A DNA stretch of 25,158 nucleotides from CAYJAZ01 sp964371865 (GCA_964371865.1 CAYJOR010000038.1:1-25158), one strand, 5' to 3'; shown: positions 6,895-15,089, numbered from the stretch's first letter. Numbers and translations are program-made. Notes: generated by a model not told the origin, from the letters alone.

Positions 6895-7508
6895 AAGGTA
6901 TTGAAGGTTCAGGTAAAAGCACACTGATTAAAGGGCTAGAAGAAAAATTTGCTGAACATAATATTCCTTTGTGTAAAACTCGTGAACCCGGCGGTTCTTC
7001 GCTTGGTGCAAAAATTCGCCCTATACTCCTTTCTTCTCAAGGAGAGAAAATTTCGCCAAGAGCGGAACTCCTCCTCTTTTTAGCTGATAGAGCCGAGCAT
7101 GTAGACAAAGTAATATTACCTGCACTTGCTGAAAATAAAACTGTTCTGTGTGATAGATATATCCACTCAACTATAGCATATCAAGGTTATGCACGCGGGC
7201 TTGATTTAGCCTTGCTTGATACTTTCATGGAATTCACTTGTAATAATAAACTCCCCGATCTCACAATCCTTCTTGATTTAGACGTAGAAACAGGACTAAT
7301 AAGAGCCAAAGGTAGAAACTCAAATCAAGAACTTGATGAGGGAAAATTTGAAGCTGAAGAAAAAAACTTTCATGAAAAGGTCAGAAGAGGATTTCTTACA
7401 ATGGCACGAAAAGAAAATTCTAATTTTTTCATTGTAGATGCTACCCTCCCTCCTACAGTAATAATTGAAAAAGTTTGGGAATATATTAATACATTTTCTC
7501 TAAAATAG
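6879..7508 (+). CDS. tmk: Thymidylate kinase
   Basis: Phosphorylates dTMP to dTDP with ATP in the dTTP pathway. The 209-aa protein has the P-loop GIEGSGKST (residues 7-15), the substrate-binding EPGGSSLGAKIR, the DRYIHSTIAYQG motif, and a LID region with basic residues (RAKGRNSNQ). The P-loop lacks a basic residue at its variable positions, consistent with type II bacterial enzymes, which keep the catalytic arginine in the LID. The CAGGAG Shine-Dalgarno lies inside the preceding exonuclease gene. It is the last gene of this three-gene block, and no clear terminator follows. Confidence 0.96.
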   Translation: MFITIEGIEGSGKSTLIKGLEEKFAEHNIPLCKTREPGGSSLGAKIRPILLSSQGEKISPRAELLLFLADRAEHVDKVILPALAENKTVLCDRYIHSTIAYQGYARGLDLALLDTFMEFTCNNKLPDLTILLDLDVETGLIRAKGRNSNQELDEGKFEAEEKNFHEKVRRGFLTMARKENSNFFIVDATLPPTVIIEKVWEYINTFSLK

Positions 7509-7902
7509 TTTTTTGGAAGAAGCTTCTATATGAATAATCATAGTGAACTTATAAAATATTTTCATTTTTAATTTATTGACTAAAACAATTTTATCATCTA
7601 GATTTTAAGGATATGTTTTACAATCAAGTCTATCATTTTTTTGAGTGGTAGTGTACTAACTTCTACGCTTCATGCTGAGCTATGACTTCGTAAATTCTTT
7701 TTCTTAGGATATGTTTCTAAATTCATTCTTTTGTGTTTTTTCTGCCTCAATTTTATTAAGTTTATGTATGTTTTGATACATTGCACTTTATAAAAAATTT
7801 CTTTTTGTCGAAAATTCCACAAAATTTCTGAATGTAGAAAAACATCCTAGATTAAAACATATTTTTTAAATAATTACACACTTTTAAACTCAGGTTACTT
7901 TT
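7509..7902. other. 394-base A+T-rich intergenic region
   Basis: No gene of convincing length. Two near-copies of GGATATGTTT (7608 and 7707 regions) each form an ATG preceded by AAGGAT or TTAGGAT. The second opens a 21-codon hydrophobic frame (7711-7776) and the first a 12-codon frame; both are too short to call. A 16-mer shared with 21363 lies at 7835-7850. Promoter sequences for the MATE gene are not obvious. Confidence 0.5.
7835..7850. repeat. 16-nt dispersed motif, copy 1
   Basis: TAGAAAAACATCCTAG, identical to 21363-21378. It lies 52 bases before the MATE start codon. It could be an operator or chance in A+T-rich DNA. Confidence 0.35.
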
Positions 7903-9297
7903 ATGCAAGAACAATCTCAAGATTTAAAAACTTATTCTTTTTGGAATGAGCTAAAAACATTGCTATTTTTAGCAGCTCCTATTTTTTTAGGGCAACTCGC
8001 CGGTAACTCAATGACCTTTGTTGATACTATGATGTCAGGTAGAGCCGGTGCAATCAACATGTCCGCTGTGGCAGTAGCAAGCTCTATTTGGATGCCTACC
8101 ATTCTTTTCTCGCAAGGTCTGCTTATGACTATTACACCTTTTATTGCCCAAACAAGAGCTGCAAGAGGTAATTCATCAGAAGAAGCAACTGCAAACTTTA
8201 TGCGTCAAGGTATGTGGTTAGGTGGGCTTATAGCAATCTTTGCAATATCGGTTATATTTCTTGCAACTTTGCTTTTACGTAGTTTTGAATTTGACCCTGA
8301 AATGACAAATCTTGCCGCGGATTATCTCCTTATCATGGGAATAAGCATTTTCCCATTCATGATGATGATAGCTCAAAGATATTATCTTGAAGGTTTAGGG
8401 CATACACGCCCAACGATGTTTGTTGGACTTATAGGTTTAGCTGTTAACGTTCCTTTAAACTACGTATTAATCTTCGGTAAGTTTGGCTTCCCTGCACTTG
8501 GTGCGCTTGGTTGTGCTATTGCAAGTGTTATTTGCGTACTTGTAATGTGCTTTTCAATGTCACGCTTTGTAAGAACAGTGTATTCTAAAGCCTTTAAGTT
8601 TGTAAAGGTTGACTGGAGCACACTTAAAAAGATATTTGTAATATCTCTTCCTAACGCAACTGCTATGCTTATGGAAGTATCTCTATTCGCACTTGTTTCT
8701 CTCTTTATTGCTCCACTCGGACGTGAAGTTGTATCAGGGCATCAAATAGCTCTTAACGTAAGTTCTATGTCATTTATGATGCCGCTTGCTCTTGGTATTG
8801 CCGCTTCAATTCGTTCAGGCTATGCTTATGGAGCGCAAGATCTTACTCAATCAAAACTTGTTCGTAGCACAACACTCACTTTAAGTTTATGCGTAGGTGT
8901 ATTTAACTGTACACTTATCTATCTTTTTAGAGAGCAAATTGCTTCTATCTATTCAAATGAACTTCCTGTAATTCAGCTTGCAGCCGGATTTATGATATTT
9001 ACTGCTATCTATCAAATCGTAGATAGCATTCAAATCGCAAGTGTTGGACTTTTGAGAGGATATAACGATACGAAAGCAATCTTTGTTCTTTCCTGCTTAG
9101 CATATTGGATTATCGCATTCCCTATCGGTTACTGCCTTGCATTCTATGGACTTTTTGGAATTGAATCTCTTGGAGCAACAGGCTTCTGGATTGGTATGGT
9201 AATTGGTTTAACTGTTGGAAGTATTTTCTTCTCATACCGTGTATTCTCACTAGAAAGATTACCGGCAGAAAAACTATATAAAAAATTAATTCGATAA
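7903..9297 (+). CDS. MATE family multidrug/metabolite exporter
   Basis: A 464-aa integral inner-membrane protein with about twelve hydrophobic segments in two related halves, the MATE (NorM/DinF-like) architecture. The first half opens with LLFLAAPIFLGQLAGNSMTFVDTMMSGRAG, the family's conserved first-helix region, and later has YYLEGLGHTRPTMFVGLIG; the second half has ISLPNATAMLMEVSLFALVS and SVGLLRGYNDTKAI, the matching repeat signature. Members export cationic drugs or metabolites using a Na+ or H+ gradient; the substrate cannot be read from sequence. The start has only a weak Shine-Dalgarno (CAGG). It is monocistronic by layout, with a long upstream gap and a hairpin just after the stop. 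Confidence 0.93.
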   Translation: MQEQSQDLKTYSFWNELKTLLFLAAPIFLGQLAGNSMTFVDTMMSGRAGAINMSAVAVASSIWMPTILFSQGLLMTITPFIAQTRAARGNSSEEATANFMRQGMWLGGLIAIFAISVIFLATLLLRSFEFDPEMTNLAADYLLIMGISIFPFMMMIAQRYYLEGLGHTRPTMFVGLIGLAVNVPLNYVLIFGKFGFPALGALGCAIASVICVLVMCFSMSRFVRTVYSKAFKFVKVDWSTLKKIFVISLPNATAMLMEVSLFALVSLFIAPLGREVVSGHQIALNVSSMSFMMPLALGIAASIRSGYAYGAQDLTQSKLVRSTTLTLSLCVGVFNCTLIYLFREQIASIYSNELPVIQLAAGFMIFTAIYQIVDSIQIASVGLLRGYNDTKAIFVLSCLAYWIIAFPIGYCLAFYGLFGIESLGATGFWIGMVIGLTVGSIFFSYRVFSLERLPAEKLYKKLIR

Positions 9298-9306
9298 ATT
9301 TTAAAT

Positions 9307-9335
9307 GAAGGGGATTGCAAAAAGCTTTCCCCTTC
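9307..9335 (+). terminator. Hairpin after the MATE gene
   Basis: GAAGGGGA pairs over 8 bp with TCCCCTTC, ten bases after the MATE stop. The following T-run is weak (AATAGTTT), so this is a probable rather than certain terminator. Confidence 0.55.
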
Positions 9336-9390
9336 AATAGTTTAAGAAAGATACATATTTTTCGTGACAATATTTGCCCTTTTTAAAATC

Positions 9391-9419
9391 TTGACAATTA
9401 CAAAAAATGAGTATACAAG
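9391..9419 (+). promoter_or_regulatory. Sigma-70-type promoter of rpoZ
   Basis: A perfect -35 TTGACA (9391-9396), a 17-base spacer and TACAAG as -10 (or TATACA two bases earlier), about 58 bases before the rpoZ start. Confidence 0.6.
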
Positions 9420-9477
9420 GAACGATAAAACATTTTTCTGGATACATACAAGTATACTTTAACACTATGAGGACACT

Positions 9478-9699
9478 ATGGCAAGAATCACCGTAGAAGA
9501 CTGTCAACAACGCGTAAACAATCGCTTTTTGCTTGTGCAAATGGCTATTAAACGTGTTAAACAATACCGCGATGGATATGAGCCTTTAATTGAAACACGT
9601 AATAAAGAAGCAGTAACTGCTCTACGTGAAATTGCGCAAGGAAAAATCTTTCCGGAAGATATGAGCTACTATTCAACACAACATGAAGAAGTTCGTTAA
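9478..9699 (+). CDS. rpoZ: DNA-directed RNA polymerase omega subunit
   Basis: Small subunit (73 aa) that binds the beta' C-terminus and assists RNA polymerase assembly; in many proteobacteria it forms part of a ppGpp site. The sequence begins MARITVEDCQQRVNNRFLLV and continues with MAIKRVKQYRDG and the conserved helix NKEAVTALREIAQGKI, the typical omega pattern. The length is normal for omega in this group. It has its own promoter at 9391-9419 and is followed by a strong 14-bp hairpin before dnaJ. Confidence 0.93.
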   Translation: MARITVEDCQQRVNNRFLLVQMAIKRVKQYRDGYEPLIETRNKEAVTALREIAQGKIFPEDMSYYSTQHEEVR

Positions 9700-9708
9700 T
9701 TTTTAACC

Positions 9709-9744
9709 ATACTCTTCATAACCTTTTTCTGTTGTGAAGAGTAT
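9709..9744 (+). terminator. 14-bp hairpin between rpoZ and dnaJ
   Basis: ATACTCTTCATAAC pairs with GTTGTGAAGAGTAT (one T-G wobble) around an 8-nt T-rich loop. No strong T-run follows, and dnaJ starts 17 bases later, so it may be a leaky terminator or an mRNA-processing or stability element. Confidence 0.6.
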
Positions 9745-9761
9745 ATTAATTTAAAACAATT

Positions 9762-10865
9762 ATGAGTGCAAAAAGTTATTATGAGGTTTTAGATCTCGAA
9801 AAAACGGCTACTGAAGAAGAGATTAAAAAAGCCTATAGAGCAAAAGCCATGCAATTTCACCCAGATAGAAATCCGGGTGATGCGGCAGCTGAAGAAAAGT
9901 TTAAAGAAGCTGCCGAGGCGTACGAAGTTCTTAGAGACCCTGAAAAGCGTGCGAATTACGATAAATACGGAACTGCTGACCCATACGGTCAAGGCGGTTT
10001 TGGAGGCTTTAACTCAACAGAAGATATCTTCTCAAACTTTGGGGATATCTTTGGTGACTTGTTTGGCTTTAGCCAACGTGGCGGCAGCAATCGCCCACGT
10101 CAAGGCTCTGATTTACGCTATAACCTTACTATGTCATTCCGTGAAGCTGCAAAAGGCGTGCAAACATCTTTGCACATCCCAAGAACAGTTACATGTAACG
10201 AATGTGATGGAAGTGGAGCCGCACCCGGTTCTCAACCTGAAGTATGCTCACAATGTAGAGGTACTGGACAGCTAAGACAGTCAACAGGTTTCTTCCAAGT
10301 AAGTGTTCCTTGTGGAAGATGTCAAGGAACAGGTAAAGTAATTTCTAAACCATGTGCGAAATGCCGTGGTGAAGGAACTGTAGAGGAAGAGCGTACACTC
10401 GAAGTTAAAATCCCTGCCGGTGTTTATACCGGTGCGCGTATGCGTTTACGCGGTGAAGGCGATAGCGGAACTAACGGTGGACCAAACGGTGACCTTTATG
10501 TGGTCATAACAGTTGAAGACGATAAGGTTTTTGAACGTGACGGTCAAAATCTTATCTATAAAGTAGATGTTTCTTTTGTTCATGCGACATTGGGTGCAAA
10601 AGTAAAAGTGCCGACTTTAGATGAAGAAATAGAATTTGAAATTCCGGCAGGAACACAAACGGAAACAGTACTAAGTATTAAAGGAAAAGGGTTGCCATTC
10701 CCGAACGAATCACGACACGGCGACTTACTTTTGTATATCCATGTTCAAATCCCGACTGATATATCAAAAGAACAAGAAGATTTGTTGCTCAAATATGAAA
10801 AACTTGAAAAGCAACATAATAACAAGATTACCACAAAAGTAAAAAGACTTTTTAAAGGTAAATAA
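9762..10865 (+). CDS. dnaJ: Chaperone protein DnaJ
   Basis: Hsp40 co-chaperone that stimulates DnaK ATPase and delivers unfolded substrates. The 367 aa show the full class I layout: a J domain with HPD at residues 33-35, a Gly/Phe-rich linker (YGQGGFGGF, IFGDLFGF) from about residue 72, four zinc-finger CxxCxGxG repeats (CNECDGSG, CSQCRGTG, CGRCQGTG, CAKCRGEG) at about residues 147-210, and the C-terminal substrate-binding beta domains. No good Shine-Dalgarno is seen before the ATG, and a hairpin precedes it closely. dnaK and grpE are not in the window; the link with rpoZ is positional only. No CIRCE-like inverted repeat was found upstream. Confidence 0.96.
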   Translation: MSAKSYYEVLDLEKTATEEEIKKAYRAKAMQFHPDRNPGDAAAEEKFKEAAEAYEVLRDPEKRANYDKYGTADPYGQGGFGGFNSTEDIFSNFGDIFGDLFGFSQRGGSNRPRQGSDLRYNLTMSFREAAKGVQTSLHIPRTVTCNECDGSGAAPGSQPEVCSQCRGTGQLRQSTGFFQVSVPCGRCQGTGKVISKPCAKCRGEGTVEEERTLEVKIPAGVYTGARMRLRGEGDSGTNGGPNGDLYVVITVEDDKVFERDGQNLIYKVDVSFVHATLGAKVKVPTLDEEIEFEIPAGTQTETVLSIKGKGLPFPNESRHGDLLLYIHVQIPTDISKEQEDLLLKYEKLEKQHNNKITTKVKRLFKGK

Positions 10866-10881
10866 AAAAAATAATACGAAG

Positions 10882-10914
10882 AACGGGTAAAGATAGACAG
10901 TATTTTTACCCGTT
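10882..10914 (+). terminator. Hairpin after dnaJ
   Basis: A perfect 10-bp stem (AACGGGTAAA with TTTACCCGTT), 16 bases after the dnaJ stop. There is no long T-run after it, but T-rich sequence occurs in the loop and 3' arm. Confidence 0.6.
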
Positions 10915-11019
10915 TACAATACTTAATAGCTAAATCTTTCTATGTTAATATTTTGGATAAATATTCTGGGTCTCGGTGAGAAGAAGTGGCTACGTATTAG
11001 AAGTATTTAAGGAAAATCC

Positions 11020-13509
11020 ATGGCTTTTAGAAAAAGAAACAGAAATTTCTCACGTTCATCATCATCATCATCATCACATTCAGTAAAAAGACAAGCAGAA
11101 GATGCTTTTGCAAAACTCAACAAAACTCCAGAAAATCCATTAGAACCTGCAACAATGGAAACAGTTCCTGCATCAATCCAAGAAGCATATCAACGTGCTG
11201 GTTGGGCAGAAATTATGCCGGTGCAAGCGCACGCTATCCCATACCTTCTTGAAGGTAGACATATGATGATTCAGTCCCGTACCGGTAGCGGAAAAACAGG
11301 TGCATACCTCCTTCCACTTATTGAAAAGATTGATACAGCTGTAAAGCAAGCTCAAGCTTTAGTTCTTGTTCCAACTCGTGAACTTGCCGTTCAAGTTGAA
11401 AAAGAAGCAAAAAACCTTTTCGGTAACACACTTTTCACACAAACTCTTTACGGTGGTGTTCCATACGTAAAACAATTGGACGCACTTAGAAAAGGCGCAC
11501 AATTAATCATCGGTACACCTGGTAGAATTTTAGATCACCTTGAAAGAGGAACTCTTAATCTTGATGGTTTACAAGCTTTAGTTTTTGACGAAGCTGACAG
11601 AATGCTCTCAATCGGATTCTATCCTGATATGAAAGCAATTCAAGAATATCTTCCGGAAACTGATTTCCTTGCAACTCTCTTCTCAGCAACTTATCCTTAT
11701 AAAGTTCTTGAACTTTCAAAACAATTCTTGAAAAATCCTGAACTATTATCTTTATCTCAAGGGCAAGTTCACATTGCGGAAATGCAACACTCAAGTGTTC
11801 ACTGTAAAAAAATGGAAAAAGATAGAGTTCTTATTAAACTTTTAGAAGTTGAAAATCCTAACTCATCTATTATTTTCTGTAACACAAAAGCGACTGTAGC
11901 TTATGTTGCCCAAGTTCTTAAAGGATTTGGTTACAACGCAGACGAACTTTCATCAGAACTTTCACAATCAAAACGTGAACATGTTTTAATGCGCTTACGT
12001 AATGGCGAAACTCGCTTCCTCGTTGCAACTGATGTTGCGGCTCGTGGTATTGATATCCCTATGTTATCACACGTATTTCTATACGAACCACCGGACGATA
12101 GAGAAAGCTATATCCACAGAGCAGGTCGTACAGCGCGTGCCGGCGCAGCAGGAACAGTTATCTCTTTAGTTGACAGCATGGAAAGAATGGAACTTCAAAG
12201 AATTGCAGAATTCTACGAAATCGAACTTAATATCTATGAAGAACCAACAGAAGAAGAAGTTTCACGCGTAGTTTCTCAAAGAGTAGTTGCTCTTTTAGAA
12301 CAACAAAAAAGAAACTTGAACGGGCTTCAGCAAGAAAGAATTGCTCGTTACATGAGTCTTGCAAAAGAAATCGCTACAACTGAAGAAGGCGAAGATAATA
12401 CTTTCTTATTTGCTATGCTCCTTGACGAAGTTTATCAAAAAGCTCTTAATCCTAGAGCTGAATATGAAAATCGTAATAGAGGACGTGGCGGACGTGAAAG
12501 ATATAACCCACCATCAAAAAGAGAAATGGCTCAAAAACCAATCTCTAAAGATGATACTCTAGATTCTCTTCGTGCTGACTTTGACTCTGAAATGAGAGCA
12601 AAATACGGCAATCAAAGAGGAGACAGAAATGCTTCTTGGCGTCATAAAAACTCAGGCGAAGAATCTTCACGCGGAAACGGTAGAGGTTTTGGTCGTAGAG
12701 ACGGTGGCTTCGGAAGAAATAACGAAAGAGGCGAAGGCTTCGGACGTAATAACGAAAGAAGTGAACGTATAGGATTCAAAAACTCTCACCCTAGCGATGA
12801 TGATGTTTTCCAAGGTTCTAACGATAGACAAGAAAATCGCTCTTCTTTCAACCGTGGCGAAAACTCTTCTCGTGATGACTTTAGTCGTGGCGAAAAAAGA
12901 GACGGTGGCTTCAGAAGAGATAGAGACGGTGGCGAACGTTCTGGTTTCAGAAGAGACAGAGAAGATCGTGGCGGTTTCAGAAGAGATAGAGACGGTGGCG
13001 AACGCTCTGGTTTTGCTCGCAGAGAAAGAGGCGGAGATAGAGACGGAGATAACGGCGGCTTCCGCAGAAATCGTGACGGAGAACGTAGTTCTTTCGGTGG
13101 CTTCGGCGGCAGAGATCGCGATAACAATCGTGGTTTCCGCAGAGATGAAGAAAGAGGTTCAGATGGTTTCAACCCTAGAAAATCTTTCCTTCCAAAACGC
13201 TCGAACCAAGAAACAGAAGGTTTCAAAGTTTACGATGATGACAACTTCTACTCACCAATAAAGTCAAGAAAAAGATTTTCTGAAAACAGAAATGGTAGTG
13301 ACTTCTCACCTCGTTCAGAAAATGGCGGAAATGCTTTCCCACGTAGAAATGATCGCAACGACAGAAATGATAGAAAAGATGAAGGTCAAGAAGGTAATTC
13401 AAGACCAAGAAAGCAATTCTTCGGTAAAGATGAATTTGGTGAAAGCTTTACAGATGGTAAAAAATCCTTTAGAAAAGATAAAAAAAGATTTTCTAAAAAA
13501 GGTAGATAA
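11020..13509 (+). CDS. DEAD-box ATP-dependent RNA helicase with long Arg/Gly-rich tail
   Basis: RNA helicase of the DeaD/CsdA/RhlE type for ribosome assembly and mRNA turnover, often cold-induced. The core (about residues 40-400) has all the motifs: Q-motif region GWAEIMPVQ, SRTGSGKT (86-93), PTREL, GTPGR, DEAD (190-193), SAT (222-224), ARGID (341-345) and HRAGRTAR (366-373). A helical segment follows to about 480, then a roughly 350-residue low-complexity tail rich in R, G, D, S and F with repeated GFRRDRDGGERSG units, longer than in most family members. A run of seven Ser (13-19) lies near the N-terminus. The stop codon overlaps the next gene's ATG by one base. The exact subfamily cannot be fixed, so no symbol is given. 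Confidence 0.93.
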   Translation: MAFRKRNRNFSRSSSSSSSHSVKRQAEDAFAKLNKTPENPLEPATMETVPASIQEAYQRAGWAEIMPVQAHAIPYLLEGRHMMIQSRTGSGKTGAYLLPLIEKIDTAVKQAQALVLVPTRELAVQVEKEAKNLFGNTLFTQTLYGGVPYVKQLDALRKGAQLIIGTPGRILDHLERGTLNLDGLQALVFDEADRMLSIGFYPDMKAIQEYLPETDFLATLFSATYPYKVLELSKQFLKNPELLSLSQGQVHIAEMQHSSVHCKKMEKDRVLIKLLEVENPNSSIIFCNTKATVAYVAQVLKGFGYNADELSSELSQSKREHVLMRLRNGETRFLVATDVAARGIDIPMLSHVFLYEPPDDRESYIHRAGRTARAGAAGTVISLVDSMERMELQRIAEFYEIELNIYEEPTEEEVSRVVSQRVVALLEQQKRNLNGLQQERIARYMSLAKEIATTEEGEDNTFLFAMLLDEVYQKALNPRAEYENRNRGRGGRERYNPPSKREMAQKPISKDDTLDSLRADFDSEMRAKYGNQRGDRNASWRHKNSGEESSRGNGRGFGRRDGGFGRNNERGEGFGRNNERSERIGFKNSHPSDDDVFQGSNDRQENRSSFNRGENSSRDDFSRGEKRDGGFRRDRDGGERSGFRRDREDRGGFRRDRDGGERSGFARRERGGDRDGDNGGFRRNRDGERSSFGGFGGRDRDNNRGFRRDEERGSDGFNPRKSFLPKRSNQETEGFKVYDDDNFYSPIKSRKRFSENRNGSDFSPRSENGGNAFPRRNDRNDRNDRKDEGQEGNSRPRKQFFGKDEFGESFTDGKKSFRKDKKRFSKKGR
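11056..11076 (+). repeat. (TCA)7 trinucleotide repeat in the helicase gene
   Basis: Seven perfect TCA units encode Ser13-Ser19. Slippage would change the serine count without shifting the frame. Confidence 0.85.
12910..13013 (+). repeat. 38-nt in-frame direct repeat in the helicase tail
   Basis: Copies at 12910-12947 and 12976-13013 differ at one base and are 66 bases apart, so recombination would remove or add exactly 22 residues. Both encode FRRDRDGGERSGF. Confidence 0.85.
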
Positions 13510-13967
13510 TGCAAGCAGAACTAAATCAAGAACTTCTTGATACAGTTTCAGAAAATGGCATTGCTATGCTTAAAGACCTCGACTTCGTAAAAGAATTCGA
13601 GGTCTTGGAGCTTGGCTTTTTTGATTGGACAATCAAAAAAAATCTTTCTCGCAAGCTACTCTCTCTCTACATTGCACTTTGGAAGTTTGCCTTAAAGCGT
13701 TCTTTTCCGAATGATTTTGAGACAATATATCAAACTTTTTTTCAAAAAGAAGACTTTCTAAAGTCAAAAGAAAAAGCCGCTATCATTGAACATGCCGACG
13801 GCTATTTTCATAAGCTTCATGAACGTGGGATTGATGACTTTACAACAATAGCGCATCATATTCTTTCATTCAAAACTTTTGATGAAACAAAAGTTAAAGC
13901 CTATACACTAAAACTTGTGTTAATTTTTAGAGCAAATTATACACATTTTTTTGAACATTTACTCTAG
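13509..13967 (+). CDS. Hypothetical 152-aa protein coupled to the helicase gene
   Basis: No family is recognised. The product is soluble-looking and mostly helical, with many aromatic residues, alternating acidic and basic segments (FVKEFEVLELGFFDWTIKKN, FFQKEDFLKSKEKAAIIEHA) and no signal peptide, metal-binding motif or transmembrane helix. Its ATG overlaps the helicase stop (TAATG), the usual sign of translational coupling, with AAGG upstream, so it is probably expressed with the helicase. Two perfect 10-bp inverted repeats (13573-13606 and 13617-13640) lie early in the gene. It is probably real, judging by the coupling and the codon use shared with its neighbours; its function is unknown. 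Confidence 0.7.
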   Translation: MQAELNQELLDTVSENGIAMLKDLDFVKEFEVLELGFFDWTIKKNLSRKLLSLYIALWKFALKRSFPNDFETIYQTFFQKEDFLKSKEKAAIIEHADGYFHKLHERGIDDFTTIAHHILSFKTFDETKVKAYTLKLVLIFRANYTHFFEHLL

Positions 13968-14049
13968 ATAGAAGAATCAGATTTAATTTTTGTATTCTAT
14001 AAACTAAAACAATTTGACGAAAATATCTAAAAACTCTCAGAGGTTTAAC

Positions 14050-14946
14050 ATGCTACAATATAATGAACTCGTAATTCTTCTTTCTCCTCGTGGAAAACGT
14101 AAGCTTTTCCGCCTTGAAGAAGGAAAAAGACATGAAAGTCAAGACGGATTTCTTCTTTCTGATGATCTTTTAAACGCAGACTACGGTGATGAAGTTTATA
14201 CAAATTTAGGTTATCCTTTCAGACTTCAAAAACCTCAACTCCATGATTTAATTATGGGAATCAAACGCCAAACACAGATTATGTATCCTAAAGATATGGC
14301 GTATATTCTTATGAAATTATCAGCCGGAGAAGGTCGCACAATTTTAGAAGCGGGTTCTGGTTCAGGCGGATTTACAATTGCTCTTTCATGGACATCCGGT
14401 AAAACTGGCGTTATACATAGCTTTGAAGCTCGTGAAGAATTCCATAAACTTGCAAAAAGAAACGTTGCTTGGGCTGGAGTTGGCGAAAACGTAAAATTCC
14501 ATCATCGTGATATTGCAAATGGTTTCGGTATTGACGATCCTAATATATTAAATGGTGAAAAAGCAGACGCTCTATTTCTTGATGTAAGAACACCTCAAGA
14601 TTATCTTGATCATGCTCTTGAAGCTTTAAAACCTGGTGCTCCAATTGCATTTTTACTTCCAACTGTTGACCAAGTTTCAACTCTACTTTTCGCTCTTGAG
14701 AAAAAAGATTTTGAAGAAACAGAAGTTTGTGAAGTTTTAGTTCGCCCTTGGAAACCAGTTCCAGATAGATTAAGACCGGCAGATAGAATGGCAGCTCACA
14801 CTGGTTTTTTAGTTTTCACACGTAATCAAAAAAGAACTGCTGTTTGGGATAGTTTCATGAAATTAGGCACTCGCGAAAGAAAGCAAGAAGCAGCAAGACG
14901 TGAAAGACTCGGTCTTGATAATAATGTGGAAACAGATTCAGAATAA
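14050..14946 (+). CDS. trmI: tRNA (adenine-N1)-methyltransferase, TrmI type
   Basis: SAM-dependent methyltransferase expected to make m1A58 in the T-loop of tRNAs. The ATG at 14050 with AGAGG six bases before it gives 298 aa; an in-frame TTG at 14014 is less likely. An N-terminal beta domain (VILLSPRGKRKLFRLEEG) precedes the Rossmann methyltransferase domain: YPKDMAYILMKLSAGEGRTI, the SAM loop EAGSGSGGFTIALS, acidic FEAREEFHKLAKRN, then FLDVRTPQDYLDHAL and RPWKPVPDRLRPADRMAAHTGF. These are family hallmarks. Such enzymes are usual in archaea, actinobacteria and Thermus and patchy in proteobacteria. The C-terminus is a charged tail rich in Arg and Glu. Confidence 0.88.
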   Translation: MLQYNELVILLSPRGKRKLFRLEEGKRHESQDGFLLSDDLLNADYGDEVYTNLGYPFRLQKPQLHDLIMGIKRQTQIMYPKDMAYILMKLSAGEGRTILEAGSGSGGFTIALSWTSGKTGVIHSFEAREEFHKLAKRNVAWAGVGENVKFHHRDIANGFGIDDPNILNGEKADALFLDVRTPQDYLDHALEALKPGAPIAFLLPTVDQVSTLLFALEKKDFEETEVCEVLVRPWKPVPDRLRPADRMAAHTGFLVFTRNQKRTAVWDSFMKLGTRERKQEAARRERLGLDNNVETDSE

Positions 14947-14965
14947 TTATAGTTAATTTTTTATG

Positions 14966-15056
14966 GGATTAGAAAGCCTAAAATAATTTAATAATGTACA
15001 AGTTTATAATTTTTACTTTACATTTTTCACTTTATTTTCTAGACTATTTCTAATCC
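14966..15056 (+). repeat. Separated perfect inverted repeat between trmI and argS
   Basis: GGATTAGAAA (14966-14975) and TTTCTAATCC (15047-15056) are perfectly complementary and 71 bases apart, in an A+T-rich gap; the second arm is followed by TTTTC. A TATAAT hexamer at 15005-15010 may belong to an argS promoter. Role unknown. Confidence 0.45.
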
Positions 15057-15089
15057 TTTTCTAAATAGAGATTTATACGAGGTAAAGAA

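Noticed and set aside
7645..7690. tRNA-like stretch after tmk
   Set aside because: No T-loop GGTTCGAATCC-type segment, no acceptor pairing.
9122..9564. Minus-strand frames of 76-82 codons around the MATE terminator
   Set aside because: Antisense to the MATE end or in the rpoZ promoter gap, with no ribosome-binding site.
12786..13261. Long open frames on both strands across the helicase tail (146 and 154 codons)
   Set aside because: They are shadows of repetitive Arg/Gly/Asp codons, with low-complexity products and no ribosome-binding sites.
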